A stretch of DNA of 64,000 bases from Allobaculum stercoricanis DSM 13633 (GCF_000384195.1 NZ_KB913034.1:845479-909478); one strand, 5' to 3'. Counted from the first letter of the stretch, positions 51,509 through 60,397 are shown. Notes: generated by a model from the letters alone, not told the origin. A program made the numbers and translations.

Positions 51509-52943
51509 AATATTCAAGAATGTCCCAACTGTAAATACAGAAGGACTTTCTTTTGATTCACGAAATGTGAAACCGGGGGATACATATTTCTGTCTTCCTG
51601 GTTTAACGTATGACGGTCATGATTTTATTGACCAAGCAGTAGAAAAAGGAGCGATTGCGATTGTTCACTCCAAAGTGATTGACCATCCAACTAGTGGGGC
51701 AGTCTATATTCGTGTCGATGATACAACGAATGCGATGAACCAAGCAGCACGTATTTTTTATAATCGCCCAGCGGATTCAATGCGTATGTATGGAATCACA
51801 GGGACAAATGGGAAAAGTACAATTGCCAATATCATTCGCCACTTTGAACAACCCGAAACTCCTTGCGGTTATATCGGAACAATTGCGATTGCTTATGGAA
51901 ATACGGTGTTGGAACCGGATTTAACAACACCAGACGCAATTTTCTTACAAAAAACATTACGGAACATGGCGGATGCCGGAATGAAAGCTTGTGCGATGGA
52001 AGTATCCAGCCATGGTTTAGCACAAAAACGGGTGGATGCCATCGATTACGATTGTGCAGTATTTACCAATTTGACGTATGACCATTTGGATTTCCATGGA
52101 ACAATGGAAAACTACTTCAATGCCAAAGCAAAACTATTCTCGCATCGTGTTAAAACAAGCGGGGTTTCGATTTTAAATGCTGATGATCCAACATATAAAG
52201 ATTTAAAACAACTTAGCCAAGCACGCACTATTTCTTATTCAATTGAAAGCGAGGCTGATTACCGGGCAATTAATATCAAGATGGATCAAACTTCAATTAT
52301 TTTTGATTTGGTCTATGGTGGTAAAACATATCCTGTTGAATCGAATTTGGTTGGTGAATTCAACTTATATAACTTGTTAGCTGCAATTGCGGCTGTTAAT
52401 GAAACAAGCGATCAAACTTTAGAATCGATCATCGCAAAAGCGAAAAACATTCCCCAGGTTGCAGGAAGAATGGAACAAATTCATGAAGGACAAAATTTCA
52501 ATGTGATTTGTGACTTTGCTCATACACCAGATGGAATGGAAAAAATGATGCGTTTTGGCAGAATGATCGTCAAACCAGGTGGCAAACTTATTGCTGTGTT
52601 TGGCTCAGCTGGTAAACGTGATAAAGCAAAACGAAAAGTCTTTGGTCAATTAGCAGAAAAATATTGCGATTCCGTTTATTTAACAGAAGATGACCCACGT
52701 GATGAATCTCCAGAACAAATCGCCAATGAAATCAGAACAGGAATGAGCGCAGTGCGTAATGTTTTTGTTGCAGATCGTTATGAAGCGATTCGACAAGCGA
52801 TCGAATCAGCCAATGATGGAGATACCATTTTGATTTTAGGAAAAGGTGACGAAACATTCATGTATCATGAAGAAGGACGTGTACCTTGGATGGGTGACAA
52901 CAACGCTGCGAAAGAATGCATTCAGCGTTTGCTCAAAGAATAA
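51495..52943 (+). CDS. murE: UDP-MurNAc-tripeptide synthetase MurE
   Basis: Adds the third stem-peptide amino acid. The start is set at ATG 51495 (ACGAGG seven bases upstream); the frame to 51456 is inside mtaB. 482 residues with N-terminal domain (GLSFDSRNVKPGDTYFCLPG), ATP P-loop GITGTNGKSTIANII, EVSSHGLAQKRVD and FTNLTYDHLDFHG, and C-terminal VICDFAHTPDGMEKMM. The specificity loop reads EDDPRDESP: Arg in DxPR usually means meso-diaminopimelate, but DDPR variants are known to accept Lys, so the residue cannot be settled here. A terminator follows. Confidence 0.93.
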   Translation: MRLSKIFKNVPTVNTEGLSFDSRNVKPGDTYFCLPGLTYDGHDFIDQAVEKGAIAIVHSKVIDHPTSGAVYIRVDDTTNAMNQAARIFYNRPADSMRMYGITGTNGKSTIANIIRHFEQPETPCGYIGTIAIAYGNTVLEPDLTTPDAIFLQKTLRNMADAGMKACAMEVSSHGLAQKRVDAIDYDCAVFTNLTYDHLDFHGTMENYFNAKAKLFSHRVKTSGVSILNADDPTYKDLKQLSQARTISYSIESEADYRAINIKMDQTSIIFDLVYGGKTYPVESNLVGEFNLYNLLAAIAAVNETSDQTLESIIAKAKNIPQVAGRMEQIHEGQNFNVICDFAHTPDGMEKMMRFGRMIVKPGGKLIAVFGSAGKRDKAKRKVFGQLAEKYCDSVYLTEDDPRDESPEQIANEIRTGMSAVRNVFVADRYEAIRQAIESANDGDTILILGKGDETFMYHEEGRVPWMGDNNAAKECIQRLLKE

Positions 52944-52987
52944 AAAATAACATCAAACTCATCTTGCATTGGAACTGTTCATGAACT

Positions 52988-53026
52988 AGAGCGTCAAATA
53001 AAACGAAAGATTGGCGCTCTATTTTT
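52988..53026 (+). terminator. Terminator after murE
   Basis: AGAGCGTCAA / TTGGCGCTCT pairs over 10 positions (one G-U); ATTTTTA follows. Confidence 0.8.
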
Positions 53027-53161
53027 AATTTGAAATTGTATTTCGATGAAAAAAAGAATGGAATTCGAACGTATTTTTGGTCGGATTATAGTCCCGATTA
53101 GTCTATTCTTAAAAAAACAGTTTGTTTCATGCAAAAATCCACTATTTTTTGTCATTCGGTG

Positions 53162-53189
53162 TTGAAATATTCATATCGTTCAATATAAT
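53162..53189 (+). promoter_or_regulatory. Sigma-A promoter of rpsU
   Basis: TTGAAA (53162-53167), 16-base spacer, perfect TATAAT (53184-53189). Confidence 0.75.
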
Positions 53190-53222
53190 AGTTATTGTTC
53201 ATTCGGGAAGGGGGGTTGTAAC

Positions 53223-53402
53223 ATGCCAAAAGTAATCGTAAAAGAAAACGAACAGCTTGATGATGCTCTTCGCAGATTCAAACGTCAGGTTTCCCGCAAC
53301 GGTACCCTTGCTGAAGCTCGTAAAAGAGAATTCTACGTTAAACCGGGCGTTAAGAAAAAACTGAAATCCGAAGCTGCCCGTAAAGCAAGAAGAGGAAAAT
53401 AA
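53223..53402 (+). CDS. rpsU: 30S ribosomal protein S21
   Basis: A 59-residue, highly basic protein beginning [20 protein letters not shown], followed by [19 protein letters not shown] and ending ARKARRGK, the classical S21 sequence. AAGGGGGG precedes the ATG. It has its own promoter, and the terminator begins within its stop codon. S21 binds late to the 30S platform near the anti-Shine-Dalgarno region. Confidence 0.96.
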   Translation: MPKVIVKENEQLDDALRRFKRQVSRNGTLAEARKREFYVKPGVKKKLKSEAARKARRGK

Positions 53403-53426
53403 TCTGCGCAAGCAGATTTTTTTTTT
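53401..53426 (+). terminator. Terminator of rpsU, overlapping its stop codon
   Basis: AATCTGC-GCAA-GCAGATT is a perfect 7-bp stem; eight more T. Confidence 0.93.
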
Positions 53427-53626
53427 ACGCAAAAATGCGGTAGGTCTTTTATTAATTCAGCATGACAGAATAAATTGTCAGATCACATTTTTTACTATTA
53501 TTTAGAAAACAAGTACAATATGCCTAACGTGTGTTTGCTTCAAACGAATCGTTTTTTTTGAATTTGAATTGAAGCACACTGATAAAAGTGAATCCATATT
53601 CATTCATTTTGAAAAGGAGTAACCAA

Positions 53627-54583
53627 ATGAAATTTAAACTCGACTGCTCGGAACTGCCTTATGATGTCTTGATCGCACTTCCTGGTTTTCAGGACGATCA
53701 CTTTAAAATCATCGAACAAGCATTTCCAGTGAGAATTAAGATGCATTCTTCAGAAATTACTTTGGAAAGCAGTCAAGAGATCGTTTTTCATCAAATCGAA
53801 AGCGTATTAGATGCAATGGTCCAAAAGATTGCTAAAGATGGCGCAATTGAAAATGATGAAATCGAACGTCTTTGTTATTTAGCGAGTCGGGGACATGATT
53901 TAACCGATGAGTTTAGTAATGAAAAGCCTGTTGTCAAAACAAAGAGTGGGAAAGTCATCTTTGCCAAAACGAGTAACCAAAAACGTTTAGTTCATGCTTT
54001 TCGCAATGAAAAAATTATTTTTGCTTCTGGTGTTGCCGGAACAGGGAAAACATATTTAGCCGTAGCTTATGCCGTAGATCAACTCAAACGGGGGAAAATT
54101 GAAAAAATTATTTTAACGCGTCCTGCTGTTGAAGCGGGGGAATCGCTTGGTTTTTTACCAGGCGATATGAAAGAAAAAGTCGATCCTTATTTAAGACCTT
54201 TATATGATGCATTAAATGAGATGCTCGGCGCAGAAACGGTTGAGCGCTATCAAGAAAAAGAAATTATTGAAATTGCTCCTTTAGCGTTCATGCGCGGAAG
54301 AACTTTAAATGATGCAATTGTCATTTTGGATGAAGCACAAAATACGACAAAAGCCCAAATGAAAATGTTTTTAACGCGTATGGGTCGAAACTGTCGCATG
54401 ATTATCAATGGTGACATTAGCCAAATTGACTTAATTCGTAAGGCGGATTCAGGATTGATCCAAGCTTGTCATATTTTAAAAGGAATTGACGGGATTGCGA
54501 TTCAATATTTAGATCAAAGTGACGTTGTCCGAAATCCTCTCGTCCAAAAAATTATCGAACGATACGAAACAGTTGAACAATAG
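53627..54583 (+). CDS. phoH: PhoH-like ATPase
   Basis: The start is at ATG 53627, after AAAAGGAG; the frame to 53588 has no site. 318 residues. An N-terminal RNA-binding-like region precedes the PhoH P-loop ATPase: Walker A ASGVAGTGKTYLAVAYA near residue 134, TRPAVEAGESLGFLPGD, and Walker B AIVILDEAQNTT near residue 225, then INGDISQIDL. PhoH proteins are linked to RNA metabolism; in Bacillota the gene normally precedes ybeY, but here ybeY lies 42 kb away. A terminator follows. Confidence 0.9.
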   Translation: MKFKLDCSELPYDVLIALPGFQDDHFKIIEQAFPVRIKMHSSEITLESSQEIVFHQIESVLDAMVQKIAKDGAIENDEIERLCYLASRGHDLTDEFSNEKPVVKTKSGKVIFAKTSNQKRLVHAFRNEKIIFASGVAGTGKTYLAVAYAVDQLKRGKIEKIILTRPAVEAGESLGFLPGDMKEKVDPYLRPLYDALNEMLGAETVERYQEKEIIEIAPLAFMRGRTLNDAIVILDEAQNTTKAQMKMFLTRMGRNCRMIINGDISQIDLIRKADSGLIQACHILKGIDGIAIQYLDQSDVVRNPLVQKIIERYETVEQ

Positions 54584-54587
54584 CAAT

Positions 54588-54644
54588 AAAACTCTTTTAA
54601 ATAGACTCGAAATCAAAAACGAGTACTGTTTAAAAGAGTTTTTT
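54588..54644 (+). terminator. Terminator after phoH
   Basis: AAAACTCTTTTAAA / TTTAAAAGAGTTTT is a perfect 14-bp stem; TTTT follows. Confidence 0.9.
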
Positions 54645-54703
54645 CGATTAGATGGAAATGAATGCATAAGATAGGTAAAAGAGGAATATTGCAATAAGAA
54701 AAA

Positions 54704-54732
54704 CAAAAACCACATGTTTGCAAGCATGTGGT
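54704..54732 (-). terminator. Terminator of the Spx/ArsC-like gene
   Basis: On the minus strand ACCACATG / CATGTGGT is a perfect 8-bp stem followed by TTTTG. Confidence 0.85.
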
Positions 54733-54740
54733 CGTTTTGA

Positions 54741-55160
54741 TTAAGGTCTTGAATAAGTAAAAATAGGAGATGCAAGGGGAGAGAATGAATCTTTTCTCTT
54801 TTCGATGGGTAACATTGTTGTGATCTCATCATGATCGTAACCAATCGCAATGTTGGATCGCGAAACGAGAATAGGACGTTTTAAAACAGAAGGATGTTGT
54901 TGAATGAAATGAGTCAATTCACCGATTGACATGTCATCGATAATATCTCTTAGTTCTTCATAAGCTTTCGATCGAGTGGAGAGAAGATCTTCTGTTCCAT
55001 TTTCACAACGCGTTAGTAAATATTTGATTTCTTTTTCGTTTAACTCTTTGGACAAAATATTTTTCTCAACAAATTTGATGTGGTTCTCTTCAAGCCATTT
55101 TTTTGCTTTACGGCAATTGGCACAGCCTGGAGAGGTATAAAACAATACCGAAACGTTCAT
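54741..55160 (-). CDS. Spx/ArsC family protein
   Basis: A 139-residue thioredoxin-fold protein. The redox site CANC (SPGCANCRKAKKWLEE) near residue 13 matches the CxxC of Spx, and RPILVSRSNIAIGY near residue 95 contains the family RPI motif. Spx proteins bind the RNA polymerase alpha C-terminal domain and reprogramme transcription under thiol stress; ArsC-type reductases share the fold. The Spx-type length and CxxC favour a regulator. AAAGGAG precedes the ATG on the minus strand. Confidence 0.82.
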   Translation of the reverse strand: MNVSVLFYTSPGCANCRKAKKWLEENHIKFVEKNILSKELNEKEIKYLLTRCENGTEDLLSTRSKAYEELRDIIDDMSIGELTHFIQQHPSVLKRPILVSRSNIAIGYDHDEITTMLPIEKRKDSFSPLASPIFTYSRP

Positions 55161-55212
55161 TGTGAAAACTCCTTTAATTTTGCGATCTATGGATTTAAAT
55201 CAAAAACAATCG

Positions 55213-55226
55213 TTTTTACGTAAAAA
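55213..55226. promoter_or_regulatory. Perfect 14-bp palindrome upstream of the Spx-like gene
   Basis: TTTTTACGTAAAAA lies 53 bases upstream of the minus-strand start codon. Candidate operator; no regulator assigned. Confidence 0.45.
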
Positions 55227-55679
55227 TAAATACTAAATGATTGAACGATAACTCTATAATTGAGATTCTTTTGCAAGAATCAATTGCATGTAGATCAGCC
55301 GTCTCTTCTTTATTTATGACAATTTAAGGCGTTGGTAAAGTGATTTTTATACAAGCGTTTACAATTATTTCTGGTTTTGATTGATTGTATCAATAACTTT
55401 CATTTCTTTACATGTTCGGTTTCAAAAAGCGAGCCTCTAAATCAATGCTGATGTAAAGCGGGTGTTCCCTCTCTCAATGCAATTGCGATAAATATTTAAT
55501 TTTTCGTTGGATCAAACGAAAAGGACTGTTTTGAATATGTGCTTCATGTTTTTTTCTCTGAATCAATAGTTTGAGATAGAATTGATAAAAACTCGGTGAA
55601 AAAATCGCTTATTTTGCATCAATAGTCAATTTTTTAAAATAGAACCTTGTGATAAATTGAGCAGGATTAAGATTTTTTT

Positions 55680-55698
55680 CGTTTCTTGGCAAGAAACG
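55680..55698. promoter_or_regulatory. 19-bp palindrome at the yebC promoter
   Basis: CGTTTCTTGGCAAGAAACG has perfect 9-bp arms around one base and ends 3 bases before TATATT (55702-55707), covering the -35 and spacer. Candidate repressor site. Confidence 0.6.
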
Positions 55699-55737
55699 TG
55701 CTATATTAAATAGGCAAAATTTTGAAAGGTGATAATA

Positions 55738-56460
55738 ATGGGAAGACATTTTGAGGTGCGTGCAGCAGCAATGGCCAAAACTGCCGCCGCCAAAGCTAAG
55801 GTATATTCCAGATATTCCAAGGAAATTTTAGTGGCCGCAAAAAGTGGTGTTCCTGATCCAGATATGAACCAGCCGCTGAAAAAAGCGATTGCTCGTGCAA
55901 AAGCAAACTCAGTGCCTACTGACGTAATTAAACGTGCTATCGATAAAGCTAAATCTTCTGCAGATGAAAGCTTCTCTGAAGCACGCTATGAAGGATTTGG
56001 ATTAGGTGCCGGATCTACAGTCATCATCGACTGCTTAACAGACAATCCAAACCGTACAATCGCAAACTTACGTGCTTGCTTCAACAAATCTCACTCCAAA
56101 ATGGGTGTTAATGGCTCCGTATCTTTTGGTTATGAAGATTTAGGCGTTATCGTCATCCAATATGAAGATGAAGAAGCAATGATGGAAGCAATGCTTGAAC
56201 ACGATATCGACCTTCGCGATACAGAAGTTGAAGATGGATACATGACTGTTACAGTGGATCCAACTCAATTAGATGAAGCGAAAGAAGCGATTGATTCTTT
56301 AATTCCAGATGTTCACTACGAAGTATTAGAACGCCGTATGGTTCCAAATGAAGAAGTTGAACTCGAAGGTGAAGAATTAGATTTATTCAAACGTTTGTTA
56401 ACTTTATTAGACGACGTGGATGACGTACAAAACGTTTACCACAACGTATCTAACATTTAA
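55738..56460 (+). CDS. YebC/PmpR-family protein
   Basis: The start is at ATG 55738, eight or so bases after GAAAGGTG; a GTG at 55729 overlaps that site. 240 residues. The N-terminus (MGRHFEVRAAAMAKTAAAK) is the variant of GHSKWANI seen in some Bacillota. Later motifs PLKKAIARAKANSVPTDVI and RYEGFGLGAGSTVIIDCLTDN are typical. Members are known as transcription regulators or as translation factors relieving ribosome stalling. Monocistronic, under a palindromic site. Confidence 0.9.
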   Translation: MGRHFEVRAAAMAKTAAAKAKVYSRYSKEILVAAKSGVPDPDMNQPLKKAIARAKANSVPTDVIKRAIDKAKSSADESFSEARYEGFGLGAGSTVIIDCLTDNPNRTIANLRACFNKSHSKMGVNGSVSFGYEDLGVIVIQYEDEEAMMEAMLEHDIDLRDTEVEDGYMTVTVDPTQLDEAKEAIDSLIPDVHYEVLERRMVPNEEVELEGEELDLFKRLLTLLDDVDDVQNVYHNVSNI

Positions 56461-56470
56461 TTTGAATATG

Positions 56471-56516
56471 AAAAAGGCAGTCTTAAACGCAATATGCGCA
56501 GTCAAGACTGCCTTTT
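56471..56516. terminator. Bidirectional terminator between yebC and the TtcA-like gene
   Basis: AAAAGGCAGTCTT / AAGACTGCCTTTT is a perfect 13-bp stem with A- and T-runs. Confidence 0.9.
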
Positions 56517-56543
56517 AATTTATATCAATAGGGTTTGATGAAA

Positions 56544-57344
56544 CTATTTTTTGGGTCTTTCGTCGTGTTGAATGATGCGCGAATTCATTCTTCCCGCTGG
56601 AGTGGTTTTGGATGGATTCGGTTTCCAGAGTTGATCAGCCGGACGATTGACGAGTGCAGTCATGAAATTATCGTGGGCATCAGGATAGAGAGTATAAAAC
56701 TTGTCGAGAAGTTCTTTCATATTTTGTCGTTCAGAATGACCATCATTTGGACAGACCGGTTTAACATGTGGAATATTGTTTTGTTCACATGCTTTGATAA
56801 TTTCTTCTTCTTTGAGATAAATCAAAGGACGAATGATACACATATTCATTCGTGACATATATTGCACAGGTGCAAATGTCGAAATTCGTCCACCATGAAT
56901 CATATTCATCAAAAGCGTTTCTAAAGCATCGTCACCATGATGACCAAAGACGACTTTATTACAACCTAATTCTTTAGCAGTATCTAATAATGTTCCTTTT
57001 TTTAAAACGGAACAGAGCGAACATTGAATACGTCCATTTTTCTTGTTTTGTTCAAGATTTAAAATTTCAAAAATCTGAGAAGGAACAATGTGCAATTCGA
57101 GGTTATGTTGATCAGCAAATTGTTTCATTAATTCATTTTCTTTTTGTTCAAAGCCCATATCGACGTGAATTGCGCAAAGGGAAAAATCATTTTCACTAAA
57201 ACGCTGATACACAGACAAAGCTAAAAACAACAACATCGAGTCTTTACCACCCGATAATGCCACAGCAAGTTTATCACCCGGTTCGATCATGTCAAAATCG
57301 ATATCCGCTTGACGTAAAGCTCTTAATATATTTTGAAGTTTCAT
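56544..57344 (-). CDS. TtcA-like tRNA 2-thiolation protein (PP-loop ATPase)
   Basis: A 266-residue protein with the PP-loop AVALSGGKDSMLLFLAL near residue 28, HVDMGF, and cluster-binding Cys in CSLCSVLKKG near residue 107 with VCPNDGHSERQ near 198. This matches TtcA, which adenylates and thiolates C32 of some tRNAs using a Cys-ligated iron-sulfur cluster. Other PP-loop thiolases are possible. CAGGAG precedes the ATG on the minus strand. Confidence 0.85.
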   Translation of the reverse strand: MKLQNILRALRQADIDFDMIEPGDKLAVALSGGKDSMLLFLALSVYQRFSENDFSLCAIHVDMGFEQKENELMKQFADQHNLELHIVPSQIFEILNLEQNKKNGRIQCSLCSVLKKGTLLDTAKELGCNKVVFGHHGDDALETLLMNMIHGGRISTFAPVQYMSRMNMCIIRPLIYLKEEEIIKACEQNNIPHVKPVCPNDGHSERQNMKELLDKFYTLYPDAHDNFMTALVNRPADQLWKPNPSKTTPAGRMNSRIIQHDERPKK

Positions 57345-57563
57345 TGTATTCTCCTGGTTTAGTCAACAATTGGCTTATTGTTTGAATGTTCAAAACAAAA
57401 TAGCCCGTTACAGTAAAACATAAAAATTCAAATTTGTAGATTGAAATTCTTGATCTTTGTAAATGATCTGAATTGCCTGAGTGTTTTACAATATAAACAA
57501 AGAGACATGCCAACAACTTGCCTTATTTATACACATGAGATTAAATGGATTTTGTCTTAAAGA

Positions 57564-57592
57564 TTGGCGTATTGTGAAAATCAATTTAAAAT
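57564..57592 (+). promoter_or_regulatory. Promoter placed for a leaderless truB mRNA
   Basis: TTGGCG (57564-57569), 17-base spacer, TAAAAT (57587-57592), then 6 bases to ATG 57599. This is the same geometry as at ybeY. No ribosome site precedes the ATG. Confidence 0.6.
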
Positions 57593-57598
57593 GTAGTT

Positions 57599-58423
57599 AT
57601 GAACGGAATTATTGTAATAAATAAACCTGCAAATATGACAAGCTTAGATGTCATTGCTTGTCTACGCAGACGATATAGACAAAAGAAATTTGGCCATGCG
57701 GGAACTTTAGATCCGATGGCGACTGGCGTCATGGTTGTTCTTGCGGGAACAGCGACGAAAATTTTACCTTATATCCAAGATACCGATAAGCAATATATTG
57801 CTTCAATTCAATTAGGTGCTAAATATGATACAGATGATGTATTTGGACAAATTGAACAAGAAGCACAGATCCATACGGATTTTGATTTTGAAGCGGTTTT
57901 AAAAACATTTATTGGCAAACAACATCAAAAAGTGCCTAAGGCTAGTGCTAAAAAAATACAAGGCAAAAAGATGTATGAATATTTACGAGAAGGCTTGGAA
58001 GTACCAGATGTTTATACCGACATTGAAATCTATGATGTTAGTGTGATCGATCAGCAAGAATTGAGTTTTTCGATCGATTGTTCTTCGGGAACTTATATTC
58101 GCTCTGTTTGTCGTGATTTTGGCCAAAAAACGAACAATTTAGCTGCGATGAAAAGTCTAGTTCGCACAAAAGCAAATGGTTTTAGTATTGAACAAGCACA
58201 AGATCTAGATGCCCAAGAACATGTGGTTTATCCAATTAACAAGTTGTTAAATTTGCCAGAAATTCAAGCGCCAGAACCTGATCGCATTCGCAATGGACAA
58301 ACTGTCCAATTAGATTGTGATGATGATCTTGTTTTGGTTATGGATCAAGGTGAAAACTTGGCGATTTATAAGCGAAAATACGAAGGGAAAAATTGGTTTT
58401 CTTGTGAGCGGGGGTTGCGATAA
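57599..58423 (+). CDS. truB: tRNA pseudouridine-55 synthase TruB
   Basis: Makes pseudouridine 55 in the T-loop of tRNAs. 274 residues. NGIIVINKPANMTSLDVI at the N-terminus, catalytic Asp in KKFGHAGTLDPMATGVM near residue 38, and CSSGTYIRSVCRDFG near residue 162. A C-terminal PUA-like part follows. There is no ribosome site; the promoter suggests a leaderless transcript. The stop shares a base with the ribF start. Confidence 0.95.
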   Translation: MNGIIVINKPANMTSLDVIACLRRRYRQKKFGHAGTLDPMATGVMVVLAGTATKILPYIQDTDKQYIASIQLGAKYDTDDVFGQIEQEAQIHTDFDFEAVLKTFIGKQHQKVPKASAKKIQGKKMYEYLREGLEVPDVYTDIEIYDVSVIDQQELSFSIDCSSGTYIRSVCRDFGQKTNNLAAMKSLVRTKANGFSIEQAQDLDAQEHVVYPINKLLNLPEIQAPEPDRIRNGQTVQLDCDDDLVLVMDQGENLAIYKRKYEGKNWFSCERGLR

Positions 58424-59382
58424 TGAAAACAATTCGTATCGATCATAAAAATATTCCAAAACTCCAAGAAAGCGTTTGTGCGATTGGCTATTTTGATGGC
58501 TTACATATTGGACATCAAGAGTTGATCGAGCAAGCAAAAGCAGATGCCCAAAAATTACATGTGCAAAGCGCTGTTGCTACATTTGATCCTGATCCTTGGA
58601 AAATTATCCACCCCGATGCGAATTTAGAACATTTAAGTGATTTAGATGACAAAGCGACGTTATTAAGCCATAACCAAATCGACGTATTTTATATTTTAGA
58701 TTTTACTGCTGACTTTGCAGAACTTTCGATTGAGTCTTTTCATCAAGTGATTGAAGATCTCAATATTCGCGAACTCGTCTGTGGTTATGACTACCACTAT
58801 GCAGCAAAAGGGGCAGGGAGTGTTGAAACTTTACAACAAGCACGAGGATTTGAAACGAAAGTGATCGGTCAAGTCTCGAAAGCAAATGATAAAATTTCCT
58901 CAACTCGTATCGAAAAACTGATCCGCCAAGGCGATGTTAAAGAAGCCAATGAACTTTTAGGTTATATTTATTCAATCAAAGGGATCGTTGTTCATGGTTA
59001 TCAACGAGGTAGAATTCTTGGCTTTCCAACTGCTAATTTAAGTGTTGGACCAGAATCGATCTTACCGAAAAATGGAGTCTATGCCGGTTATGTTCAAATT
59101 CGCGAAGATCTTTACCCGGCAATGATTAATGTTGGGTATAATCCGACATTCAATAATCAAGAAAAAACGATTGAAGCGAATATCTTAAATTTCTTTGAAG
59201 ACATTTATGATGTTCCAACACGCTTTTACTTTGTTGAACAATTAAGAAACGAGAAAAAGTTCGATTCACTAGACGAATTAAAAGCACAGCTTACAAATGA
59301 TCAAAAAAGTGTACTTCCTTGCTTAAATAAACAAAAGGCTCTCTATTCTCGAACCACCAAATTATGGAGTTTGCGCTCTTAG
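58423..59382 (+). CDS. ribF: Bifunctional riboflavin kinase / FAD synthetase
   Basis: RibF turns riboflavin into FMN and then FAD. The FAD synthetase half (residues 1-165) shows AIGYFDGLHIGHQELI and SSTRIEKLIRQGD; the riboflavin kinase half shows GYQRGRILGFPTANL near residue 198 and PAMINVGYNPTF. 319 residues, full length. It is coupled to truB by a one-base overlap, the usual Bacillota order. Confidence 0.94.
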   Translation: MKTIRIDHKNIPKLQESVCAIGYFDGLHIGHQELIEQAKADAQKLHVQSAVATFDPDPWKIIHPDANLEHLSDLDDKATLLSHNQIDVFYILDFTADFAELSIESFHQVIEDLNIRELVCGYDYHYAAKGAGSVETLQQARGFETKVIGQVSKANDKISSTRIEKLIRQGDVKEANELLGYIYSIKGIVVHGYQRGRILGFPTANLSVGPESILPKNGVYAGYVQIREDLYPAMINVGYNPTFNNQEKTIEANILNFFEDIYDVPTRFYFVEQLRNEKKFDSLDELKAQLTNDQKSVLPCLNKQKALYSRTTKLWSLRS

Positions 59383-59421
59383 GATGTTATACTAATTGAG
59401 TAAAAAGAGTTAGGTGATATT

Positions 59422-59751
59422 ATGTCAAACGAAACCAACAGCATGAAAGTTGCGGGCGAACTCGGAACGATTGTTTATAACCGCAACGTTTTTGCGACAA
59501 TTGCTCGCAATGTCATTGAAGATGAAAAAAATGTCGAATTAGTCGACAATACTAAAATTTCTAGAAACGATCGTTTAGCAACGATCGAAGATGGCAAACT
59601 ATATCTTACAATTCCAGTACGTATTGGATGTCAAGCGAATGTAAGTGACGTTTGCGCCAATTTACAAAACAAGATCTTTGAAACGATTGAATACATGACG
59701 GAATACAAACCTGAAGCGATTAAAATTCAGGTCGTCGGATTTATCTTTTAA
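59422..59751 (+). CDS. Asp23/Gls24 family protein
   Basis: A 109-residue Asp23 fold: GELGTIVYNRNVFATIARNVIE at the start and LTIPVRIGCQANVSDVCANL near residue 65, ending with a hydrophobic strand KIQVVGFIF. Small cytosolic members like YqhY lie next to nusB in Bacillota and have been linked to fatty-acid or envelope stress. A terminator overlaps the stop codon and nusB follows 43 bases later. Confidence 0.85.
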   Translation: MSNETNSMKVAGELGTIVYNRNVFATIARNVIEDEKNVELVDNTKISRNDRLATIEDGKLYLTIPVRIGCQANVSDVCANLQNKIFETIEYMTEYKPEAIKIQVVGFIF

Positions 59752-59776
59752 GGGGATCTTTGGATTCCCTTTTTTT
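59750..59776 (+). terminator. Terminator between asp23-like gene and nusB
   Basis: AAGGG / CCCTT with partial extension, followed by six T. The stem is short, so read-through into nusB is likely. Confidence 0.6.
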
Positions 59777-59794
59777 GAAGAAAGGATTGAACTC

Positions 59795-60397
59795 ATGAAA
59801 CAAACTGACCGTAAAGAAAAAAAGACATTGGCTGATGTGAACCCGATGGAACCTGAAGCATTAAAAAAAGGTATTGAAAATCTTCCACCTATTATCCACG
59901 ATGCGATTAAAGATCGACTGGATGAAATTCCAGTTTATATTCAAGAAGCTTTAGTCCAAAGAATTCAATTACCACGGCGTGCGATGATTGATTACAAAAT
60001 TCCATTCAACCGCCACCAAATGCGCTTGTTGGCATTAGAGGCTGTTTATCAACATATCTTATTAGAAAAAGATATTAAAAAATGCTTATTTGATGTGTTA
60101 TGCGAAAGCAATCAAGTAGACGGCTATTTATATTCCTTAACGATTGGAACAGTCGAAAACGAAGAAAAATACAAAGAAATGCTTTCTGACCGTTTACGTA
60201 GCGACTGGGAATTTGAACGTCTTTCCATTTTGGAACAAGGTATTTTATTAATCAGTTGCCAAGATTTATATGTGAATGCGATCCCAAAAGCGGTTGTTAT
60301 TGATGAAGCAGTCACTATGGCTAAAGAATACTGCGATGATGCAGCGCCAAAAATGATTAATGGTATTTTGGATAACTTAGAAGATGTTACAGATTAA
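59795..60397 (+). CDS. nusB: Transcription antitermination factor NusB with N-terminal extension
   Basis: NusB binds boxA RNA with S10 in rRNA antitermination. The NusB domain is in residues 70-198: NRHQMRLLALEAVYQHIL, WEFERLSILEQGILLISCQDL and PKAVVIDEAVTMAKEYC. About 65 residues precede it (DVNPMEPEALKKGIENLPP), beyond the usual 140-residue length; their role is unknown. GAAAGGA precedes the ATG. It overlaps xseA by 14 bases. Confidence 0.9.
   Translation: MKQTDRKEKKTLADVNPMEPEALKKGIENLPPIIHDAIKDRLDEIPVYIQEALVQRIQLPRRAMIDYKIPFNRHQMRLLALEAVYQHILLEKDIKKCLFDVLCESNQVDGYLYSLTIGTVENEEKYKEMLSDRLRSDWEFERLSILEQGILLISCQDLYVNAIPKAVVIDEAVTMAKEYCDDAAPKMINGILDNLEDVTD

Larger units (their letters stand above)
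55161..55737. other. Gene-free region between the Spx-like gene and yebC
   Basis: 577 AT-rich bases with no supportable ORF. It contains the perfect palindrome TTTTTACGTAAAAA at 55213-55226, near the Spx-like gene, and a 19-bp palindrome at 55680-55698 just before the yebC -10 box. Confidence 0.55.
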
